A stretch of 64,000 bases of DNA, from assembly GCA_965217625.1 (NCBI GenBank), contig OZ244557.1:434001-498000 (forward strand). Reading direction: 5' to 3'. This document shows positions 58,620 through 64,000 of this stretch, one piece after another. Both the position numbers and the translations under genes were made by a program. Under the pieces are notes generated by a model. It worked only from the letters and a program-made list of their open reading frames with translations. It had not been told where the DNA came from and made no database searches. Source of the stretch: TK10-74A sp965217625. Lineage in GTDB: Bacteria > Chloroflexota > Dehalococcoidia > Bin125. How positions within the stretch are numbered: position 1 is the first letter of the stretch; every line of letters starts with the position of its first letter.

Positions 58620-59870
58620 CTACCCCCAGCGCGGCGACGACCCCCACGCGATCCCCAGCCGGCTCTTCGCGATCTCCTCCAGTGCCACCATGTCCGACGG
58701 CGGATGCGCCTTCGCGCCCCGCACGTCCCGGTAGCGCCGCTCGAGGCCCGCCGCGCGGAACAGCCCCGGCCCGCCCGCCACGTCCATCGCCAGCTCCAGC
58801 ACCCGCGTGTGGTTGCGCGACGTCACGTACGTGCAGATGCTGCCGTGCCGCCGCGACTCCTCGGCCGTCCAGGGCGACGCCATCCACGACTCCGCCGACG
58901 TGCGGATCAGCGACCGCGACGCCGCCTGCAGCGCCAGCATCTCGCCCAGCTGATACTGCAACCCCGGCATGCGGCTCAGCGGCCGCCCGTCCACCGCCGC
59001 CCGGCGCTCGCGCAGGAACGCCACCGTCCAGTCGATCGCCGCCTGCGCCACGCCCAGGTACACCGACGCCACCGTCAGGTTCAGCCAGGCCCCGAAGGCG
59101 CTCATCGACGTGAAGTACTCGGGCCCCGCCTTCGTCTCGGGCATCAGCATGTCGGCCACGAAGACGCCGTCCCAGACCACGTCGTAGCTGCCCGACGCCC
59201 GCAGCCCCATCACATCCCAGCTCGACGCCCCCGGGCTCGACAGCCCCGGCGTGCCCTTCGGCAGCGTGACCATCGCCACCCGGTCGTCGCCCGCCGGGTG
59301 CCCCTCGAGGTGCACCAGCCCGCCCACCAGGTCGGCCGACGGCCAGTTCGACGTGTACGCCTTGCGGCCGTGGATCTCCCAGCCGCCCGGGACCGCCCGC
59401 CCCCGCGTCGCCGGCATCATGTAGGCGCCTGCCTGCCCGTGCTCGCTGAACGACCCCGCCACGATCTGCTTGCGCCGGCCGATGAGCCGCAGCCCGGCCT
59501 CCATCTGCGCCCGCCCCCGGCCCGACTCCGCCCGCGCGTCGAGCAGCAGCGCCCCCAGCGTGAACAGGTGCATGTTGACCGCGATGGCCGTGCCCGCGCA
59601 GCCCTGCCCCAGCTGCTCCTGGCAGGCGCACAGCTCCAGCAGCGACACGTCCTCGCCGCCCCAGGCCTCGGGCAGGATCATGTGCGCGTAGCCCGACGCC
59701 TTCATCGCCTCCATGTTCTCCAGCGGATAGCTGCCCGCCCGGTCGTGCGCATCGGCGCGCGTCTCGAAGTCGGCCGCGTGCGCCCGCGCCCGCTCCAGCA
59801 GTCGCGCCTGGCGCGGCGACAGCGGTCGCGGCAGCAGCGTCTCGAAGTCGGGCGGGTCCGTCGCGGCCAT
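58620..59870 (-). CDS. Acyl-CoA dehydrogenase-family flavoprotein
   Basis: 416 residues. Family features: GYAHMILPEAWGGEDVSLLELCACQEQLGQG, AGSFSEHGQAGAYMMPATRG, GWEIHGRKAYTSNWPSADLVGG, MGLRASGSYDVVWDGVFV, and GGPGLFRAAGLERRYRDVRGAKAHPPSDMVALEEIAKSRLG. The usual catalytic Glu in the YxGxTEI/YEGT stretch is not obvious, and the RDVRGAKAHPP end resembles the acyl-CoA-dehydrogenase-like monooxygenase/DszC-type branch. So it may be a flavin-dependent monooxygenase rather than a dehydrogenase. Confidence 0.85.
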   Translation of the reverse strand: MAATDPPDFETLLPRPLSPRQARLLERARAHAADFETRADAHDRAGSYPLENMEAMKASGYAHMILPEAWGGEDVSLLELCACQEQLGQGCAGTAIAVNMHLFTLGALLLDARAESGRGRAQMEAGLRLIGRRKQIVAGSFSEHGQAGAYMMPATRGRAVPGGWEIHGRKAYTSNWPSADLVGGLVHLEGHPAGDDRVAMVTLPKGTPGLSSPGASSWDVMGLRASGSYDVVWDGVFVADMLMPETKAGPEYFTSMSAFGAWLNLTVASVYLGVAQAAIDWTVAFLRERRAAVDGRPLSRMPGLQYQLGEMLALQAASRSLIRTSAESWMASPWTAEESRRHGSICTYVTSRNHTRVLELAMDVAGGPGLFRAAGLERRYRDVRGAKAHPPSDMVALEEIAKSRLGIAWGSSPRWG

Positions 59871-59951
59871 CGGCGTCTCCCTCGTGGGGATGTTAGAGGG
59901 CGGCGCGGTAGGCCTCGAACGTCCGGCCGCGCATATGTTCTAAACCTGTGC

Positions 59952-59957
59952 TATACA
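59952..59957 (+). promoter_or_regulatory. -10 box of the XamI-type R-M operon
   Basis: TGTGCTATACAAG contains TATACA with a TG extension one base upstream, 33 bases before the methylase GTG, in a short AT-rich patch. No convincing -35. Confidence 0.5.
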
Positions 59958-59990
59958 AGTCAACAGGGTAGGCCGGAGCAAGGACGACGA

Positions 59991-61604
59991 GTGCCGAAGC
60001 AGACTACCGGGTGGACCAGCACGGAGTTCTCCCTGGCGGCGCTGGCCGTCGCGCTTGGCGCGACCGAGCACGGCGGCCCGCTGTCGCCCGGCGAAGAGCG
60101 CCTCGTCGGCGAGGCCGCCGCATGGCCCGCGCCGCTGGAACCCGACGTGCAGGACACCGCCGACGCGATCCGCGCGGGCGGGGATCCGCTCGGCGATCGG
60201 CTGATCGCCACGCGCCCGCAGGCCGAGCGGCGACAACTCGGCCAGGTGTTCACGCCCACCGCGATCACGGGGCCAATGGTGGGCTGGACGCTTGAGCAGG
60301 CGCCGACGCGGGTCATCGACCCGGGCTGCGGCAGCGGCCGCTTCGCGCTGGAGATCGCGCGGCGCAGCGATGCGCAGGTCGTCGCCGTAGACGCCGACCC
60401 CCTCGCGACGCTGCTCACGCGCGCGGGCTTCGCGGCGCTGGGCCGCGTGGCGGGCGTGCGCGTGGTCAACGCCGACTACACGCAGACGCAGATTCCCCGG
60501 CACGACGGGCGCACCGCCTTCATCGGCAATCCGCCCTACGTGCGGCACCACGACCTGACCCCCGATGCGAAGGCCTGGGCGCGCCTCGCGGCCGGGCGCT
60601 TCGGGGCGCGCCTCTCGGGCCTGGCGGGGCTGCACACCTACTTCTTCCTCGCGACTGCCCTGCACGGGCGGCCGGGCGACATCGGCTGCTTCGTCACCAG
60701 CTCCGAGTGGCTCGACGTGAACTACGGCCAGGCGGTCCGGCATCTGCTGCTCGACGGTCTGGGCGGGCGCTCGATCGACATCATCGATCCCGCCGCGCTG
60801 CCGTTCGGCGACACGGCGACGACGGCGGCCGTGACCTGCTTCGAGATCGGCGCGCGGCCGGACGCCCTGCGGATGCGCATGGTCGAGGACGCAGCCGACC
60901 TGCAGCCGCTCAACGGCGGGCGCCCGGTGCCCCGTGCGCGACTCGAAGGGGCCGCGCGCTGGACGCCGCTGGTCCGCTCGACGCCCGCCATGCCCGAGGG
61001 CTACGTCGAGCTGGGCGAGATCTGCCGCGTCCATCGCGGTCAGGTGACCGGCGCCAACGCGACCTGGCTGGTCCCGGCGGGGAGCCGCATCCCCATACCG
61101 GACCGCTACCTGTTCCCGTCCGTCACGCGGGCGCGCGAGTTGATCGACGCCGGCGAGCGGCTCGAATCGACCGATGCGCTGCGCCGGGTGATCGACCTCC
61201 CCGCGGACCTCGACGAGCTGGACGCGGGCGAGCGAGCCGAGGTCGAGGGCTTCCTCATGTCGGCGCGGGCCGCCGGGGTCGCCGACGGGTACGTCGCGCG
61301 GAACCGGCGGGCGTGGTGGTCGGTCGGGCTGCGCGAGCCGGCGCCGATCCTCGCCACCTACATGGCACGGCGCCCACCCGCGTTCGTCCGCAACATCGCG
61401 GGCGCGTGCCACATCAACATCGCGCACGGCATCTACCCGCGCGAACCGCTGCCCGACCGCGCGCTGGACCGGCTCGCGGAGGCGCTGCGCACAACCGTCA
61501 ACCTGGGCATGGGCCGGACGTACGCTGGCGGCCTCGTGAAATTCGAGCCGCGGGAGATGGAGCGCATCCCCGTCCCGTCGCGGGAACTGTTGCTGGAGGA
61601 CTGA
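59991..61604 (+). CDS. N6-adenine DNA methyltransferase of a XamI-type R-M system
   Basis: 537 residues from a GTG, AAGGA seven bases upstream. Gamma-class adenine methylase: RRQLGQVFTPTAI, VIDPGCGSGRFALEIARR (110-125, SAM), NADYTQTQ, IGNPPYVRHH (catalytic NPPY 180-183), then a long target-recognition region and a C-terminal domain ending LGMGRTYAGGLVKFEPREMERIPVP. Related methylases are encoded with type II enzymes of the TaqI/SalI type. The restriction gene begins immediately at 61605. It protects the host at the shared site. Confidence 0.93.
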   Translation: MPKQTTGWTSTEFSLAALAVALGATEHGGPLSPGEERLVGEAAAWPAPLEPDVQDTADAIRAGGDPLGDRLIATRPQAERRQLGQVFTPTAITGPMVGWTLEQAPTRVIDPGCGSGRFALEIARRSDAQVVAVDADPLATLLTRAGFAALGRVAGVRVVNADYTQTQIPRHDGRTAFIGNPPYVRHHDLTPDAKAWARLAAGRFGARLSGLAGLHTYFFLATALHGRPGDIGCFVTSSEWLDVNYGQAVRHLLLDGLGGRSIDIIDPAALPFGDTATTAAVTCFEIGARPDALRMRMVEDAADLQPLNGGRPVPRARLEGAARWTPLVRSTPAMPEGYVELGEICRVHRGQVTGANATWLVPAGSRIPIPDRYLFPSVTRARELIDAGERLESTDALRRVIDLPADLDELDAGERAEVEGFLMSARAAGVADGYVARNRRAWWSVGLREPAPILATYMARRPPAFVRNIAGACHINIAHGIYPREPLPDRALDRLAEALRTTVNLGMGRTYAGGLVKFEPREMERIPVPSRELLLED

Positions 61605-62522
61605 GTGCCGGCGCAACCACCCCGCTGGGATGAGCACCGGCTCGAGGCCGATCGGCAGATCGCGATCGGGCAGTTCCGTGACGAGCGCATGGGCGAGTCG
61701 CTCGGCGCGTACCTGGAGAACTTCGCGCACTACCGGGCCGCCATCGAACGCCTGCTCGACGCGACCGACGATCTGGCCGCGCTCGCCGCGCAGGCGTCCA
61801 CCATCCTGGCTGACGAGGATCTGCTCTACGCCTCGCGCTATCTGACGGGCCCGCCGGCGTCCGCCGATGATCTGAAGGTTCTGGCGGACGTCCGGCTCAC
61901 ACCGTCGAGCATCAGGTCGGACCCGGAAGGCGCTCGCCGGGTCGTGGAGACGATCCTGCGCGGGCTCGACCCCGAGCGCTTCGCGTGGGTCCGGGAGAAG
62001 CGCGACCCGAGCGCGGAGGAGCGGCGCATCGCCATCGTTGCGACGGCGGCGCTCATCGCCTCGCAGCGCGTGCGTACCGGCCGGGCGACCGATGCGCCGC
62101 GCCGGCAGGAAGACCTCGTGAAGGCCCACCTGGCCGGCGCGGGATTCGTCGAGGAGGATCCGCGGCCGATACCAAACGTGTTCGCAGCGCCGGATCTGGG
62201 ACGGTTCACCGGTGAGTGCGTTGTCGGTGCGTCACGCAAGGCCGACATCGTCGTGCGCCTCTGGGATGGCCGCGTCATGCCGATCGAGTGCAAGGTCAGC
62301 AACTCCGAACTCAACTCGATCAAGCGCCTCACGAACGACGCCTTGGTCAAGGCGCAGGTATGGATCCAGGACCTCGGACGCAACAACGTCGTCCCGGCCG
62401 CCGTCCTGAGCGGTGTCTTCGGCCTGCGGCACCTCAGCGAGGCGCAGGAGCGTGGCCTCACCCTGTTCTGGGCGCACTCACTCGACGAGTTGCTGTCGTT
62501 CGTCGCTGAGACGCGGGAGTAA
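61605..62522 (+). CDS. XamI-family type II restriction endonuclease
   Basis: 305 residues from a GTG directly after the methylase stop. The conserved C-terminal block VFAAPDLGRFTGECVVGASRKADIVVRLWDGRVMPIECKVSNSELNSIKRLTNDA contains D (KADIVV), then E and K in IECK, the PD-(D/E)XK site, and matches XamI-type enzymes (XamI itself cuts GTCGAC). The N-terminal half, with ASRYLTGPPASADDLKVLADVRL, is also typical. The partner gene upstream encodes the methylase. Recognition site of this enzyme is inferred only. Confidence 0.9.
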   Translation: MPAQPPRWDEHRLEADRQIAIGQFRDERMGESLGAYLENFAHYRAAIERLLDATDDLAALAAQASTILADEDLLYASRYLTGPPASADDLKVLADVRLTPSSIRSDPEGARRVVETILRGLDPERFAWVREKRDPSAEERRIAIVATAALIASQRVRTGRATDAPRRQEDLVKAHLAGAGFVEEDPRPIPNVFAAPDLGRFTGECVVGASRKADIVVRLWDGRVMPIECKVSNSELNSIKRLTNDALVKAQVWIQDLGRNNVVPAAVLSGVFGLRHLSEAQERGLTLFWAHSLDELLSFVAETRE

Positions 62523-62588
62523 TGGCGTGATGCCACCGTGACCACTTCGTGCGCGTTCAGCGCCTGAGAATTGGAAAAGGACACCATT

Positions 62589-62993
62589 TTGGACATAACG
62601 CTCGTTCTGCGCATGAAGCCAGGCGCCAAGGTCGTTGACGAAAGCGGCGCCGAGATACCTGTGACTCCCGAATTCGTGGAGGACATTGTCCGTCGCGCCG
62701 CGGATCAAGGGAAAATCGACGCGCCGATTGACAGCGTACGGGCACTCGTTGTCCGTGAGGGACCAGAAACGAACATGTCTGACGACACTCCTTCTGATCG
62801 CATCTCCGAGTACATCCAGGCCGCCAGCGAAACCACAGTCAAGGCTATGGATGCCCATACCCAGCGGCTCATCAAGCAAATTGCCCGGCAACGTATCGCG
62901 GAAACCGTTGCCGAGATGTACTCAAAAAAGTTCCGCGAGGAGCTTGAAGCCCTCCTGAACCGGGAAGACTGGCCGGCCGAACCGGTCCCATGA
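62589..62993 (+). CDS. Unknown helical protein downstream of the R-M pair
   Basis: About 134 residues. A TTG at 62589 with AAAGGA seven bases upstream is the best start (TTG 62571 and ATG 62776 are alternatives). The first part (ITLVLRMKPGAKVVDESGAEIPVTPEFVEDIV) is beta/alpha; the second is a long charged helix (ISEYIQAASETTVKAMDAHTQRLIKQIARQRIAETVAEMYSKKFREELEALL). No family recognised. GC is lower than neighbours, so it may have come with the R-M genes. Confidence 0.5.
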   Translation: MDITLVLRMKPGAKVVDESGAEIPVTPEFVEDIVRRAADQGKIDAPIDSVRALVVREGPETNMSDDTPSDRISEYIQAASETTVKAMDAHTQRLIKQIARQRIAETVAEMYSKKFREELEALLNREDWPAEPVP

Positions 62994-63063
62994 CATCCGT
63001 CGTCGATCTGTGACCCCCCGTGCGTTGTAGAATCGGACGGACGACCGGGAGGGAGTCGAGGCG

Positions 63064-63264
63064 ATGGTGAGCATCACGGAAATCCAGGAGGCGATTCGCG
63101 TCCTTCCCCAGACCGAGTACGTCCGGCTGCGGCAGTGGATCAGCGAGTTGGACTGGGAACGCTGGGACCGTCAGATCGAAGCCGACGCGGAGGCGGGCCG
63201 GTTGGACTTCCTGATCGCAGAGGCGCGTGAGGCCGGGGCGCGCGGCGCGCTGGAAGATCTGTAG
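63064..63264 (+). CDS. Antitoxin-like protein (intact copy)
   Basis: 66 residues, MVSITEIQEAIRVLPQTEYVRLRQWISELDWERWDRQIEADAEAGRLDFLIAEAREAGARGALEDL. About 90% identical to the 58415-58615 product until near the end. TAGAAT at 63028-63033 is the likely -10 box, and GGGAG and GAGGCG precede the ATG. A truncated toxin frame follows with no spacer, the usual antitoxin-toxin order. Probably an orphaned antitoxin. Confidence 0.72.
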   Translation: MVSITEIQEAIRVLPQTEYVRLRQWISELDWERWDRQIEADAEAGRLDFLIAEAREAGARGALEDL

Positions 63265-63336
63265 GTGCACCGGACGACGCCGCGCTTCCGCAGGGCGTTT
63301 GAGGCCGGGGATAACGAGACCGTCGTCGAGCTCTGA
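63265..63336 (+). pseudogene. Truncated ParE/RelE-type toxin remnant
   Basis: A GTG directly after the antitoxin stop opens VHRTTPRFRRAFEAGDNETVVEL, 23 residues. The opening resembles the start of small RelE/ParE-type toxins (MxHRTTPRFWxxFxxLP...); the remaining 70 or so residues are missing. Inactive. Confidence 0.6.
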
Positions 63337-63340
63337 CTCC

Positions 63341-63393
63341 CTCCGCTTCCCCCTCTCCATCCCCCGATGGAGAGGGGGTTAGGGGGTGAGGTC
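63341..63393 (+). repeat. Dispersed palindromic repeat, copy 5
   Basis: CCCCCTCTCCATC-CCCC-GATGGAGAGGGGG then TTAGGGGGTGAGGTC. The loop is shortened, the 13-bp stem perfect. Confidence 0.88.
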
Positions 63394-63426
63394 GCCTCCT
63401 CCCCTACACTCCCGACGGAGGACACC

Positions 63427-64000
63427 ATGACCTACACCACCGACCAATACGAGGGCCTGCTCGCCGAGACGATCACCGTCACGGGCGCCGACGGCGACGC
63501 CATCCACGCCTACTTCGCCCGGCCGCTGGGGGCCGGCCCGTTCCCGGCCGTGCTGCTCATCCACCACCTGCCCGGCTGGGACGAGTTCTACCGCGAGACG
63601 GCCCGCCGCTACGCCCACCACGGCTACCTCTGCCTCTCGCCCGATCTCTACTGCCGCGCCGGCCACGGCGCCCCCGACGACGTCACGGCCAAGGTCCGCG
63701 CCGAGGGCGGCGTCGCCGACGACCAGGTGGTGGCCGACGCCCAGGGCTGCATCGACCTGCTGCGCGCGCACCCGGCCCACAACGGCAAGGTCGGCGTCAC
63801 CGGCACCTGCTCGGGCGGGCGCCACACCGTGCTCATCGCCTCGCGCGCGACCGGCGTCGATGCTGCCGTCGATTGCTGGGGAGGTCGCGTCGTGCAGGCC
63901 CCCGGCGACCGCCCGCCGGCCCAGCCCGTCGCCCCCATCGACTACACGGCCGACCTGCAGTGCCCCTTGCTCGGCCTCTTCGGCGAGGACGACTCGGCCC
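63427..64000 (+). CDS. Dienelactone hydrolase-family protein (3' end beyond window)
   Basis: 191 residues visible. Alpha/beta-hydrolase of the DLH type: AYFARPLGAGPFPAVLLIHHLPGWDEFYRETARRYAHHGYLCLSPDLYCR, the nucleophile motif VGVTGTCSGGRHTVL (Cys in G-x-C-x-G), then QCPLLGLFGEDDS where the catalytic Asp is expected; the His lies outside. GGAGG is six bases before the ATG, and TACACT (63405-63410) is a likely -10 box. It probably hydrolyses an ester or lactone in the cytoplasm. Confidence 0.9.
   Translation, partial: MTYTTDQYEGLLAETITVTGADGDAIHAYFARPLGAGPFPAVLLIHHLPGWDEFYRETARRYAHHGYLCLSPDLYCRAGHGAPDDVTAKVRAEGGVADDQVVADAQGCIDLLRAHPAHNGKVGVTGTCSGGRHTVLIASRATGVDAAVDCWGGRVVQAPGDRPPAQPVAPIDYTADLQCPLLGLFGEDDSA

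Overview
This is a very GC-rich bacterial stretch, most likely from a Chloroflexota (Dehalococcoidia-like) genome. That assignment is an inference from overall style: heavy G/C third positions, many GTG starts, CaiB/MaoC/acyl-CoA dehydrogenase genes, a Liv-type transporter whose binding protein has an Ala-Cys-Gly-Gly-Asp lipobox, and a dispersed GATGGAGAGGGGG palindromic repeat. No rRNA or marker gene settles the taxonomy.

Layout. 1-2720: gamma-glutamyltransferase (cut by the window edge), a membrane-anchored cyclophilin, a small membrane protein and tRNA-Pro(TGG). 2720-6180: a lower-GC island directly behind the tRNA, with a Dam-type DNA methylase, a convergent PD-(D/E)XK nuclease and an OLD-family ATPase/TOPRIM nuclease. 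6180-10290: pyrD, a zinc-ribbon protein, an Mrp ATPase and a NYN-domain protein. 10300-13430: a second accessory patch with a methyltransferase-HNH fusion, a small unknown protein and a deoxyribosyltransferase-like (TIR-like) protein with a coiled-coil tail. 13500-22750: two paralogous metallo-beta-lactamase-fold hydrolases, two tandem terminator-bearing repeats, a DUF3800 protein, an orphan methylase, three split MaoC/hotdog dehydratase genes, three CCDC90-like coiled-coil membrane proteins, and gene debris (VapC, PPOX and XRE remnants). 22938-31926: a fully overlapping pyrimidine operon, pyrR-pyrB-pyrC-carA-(GNAT)-(small membrane protein)-carB-pyrK, with a PyrR-binding leader. 32000-43100: a DUF4268 nuclease-like protein, a lipoprotein, Trm112, a 370-bp-offset tandem duplication, biotin carboxyl carrier plus biotin carboxylase, a thioesterase, a Baeyer-Villiger-type monooxygenase, an RNase D, a solute-binding lipoprotein and a CaiB CoA-transferase. 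43200-47340: a ParA plus AlbA_2 (Schlafen-like) operon, three tRNAs (Leu-CAA, Gln-TTG, Asn-GTT) and a solitary HTH/PD-(D/E)XK nuclease. 47386-55314: a cation exchanger, a CorC/HlyC-type CBS protein, and a complete branched-chain amino-acid-type ABC transporter. 55321-64000: a 959-residue secreted peptidase with two zinc-site-less repeat modules, two copies of an antitoxin-like gene, an acyl-CoA dehydrogenase, a XamI-type restriction-modification pair and the start of a dienelactone hydrolase.

How it works together. The housekeeping core is pyrimidine synthesis: PyrK (in the operon) should pair with the distant PyrD to form class 1B dihydroorotate dehydrogenase, and PyrR should control the operon through the leader. 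It sits alongside acyl-CoA/biotin-dependent metabolism and amino-acid uptake. Interspersed are at least four DNA methyltransferases and six nuclease or nuclease-like proteins, so the window is rich in restriction and candidate anti-phage genes. The strongest candidates for something undescribed are the NDT-like/coiled-coil protein, the AlbA_2-ParA operon, the methylase-HNH fusion, the Dam/nuclease/OLD island, and the triplicated peptidase in which only the first module keeps its zinc site. All functions come from reading the sequence and recognising families; no database search was run.
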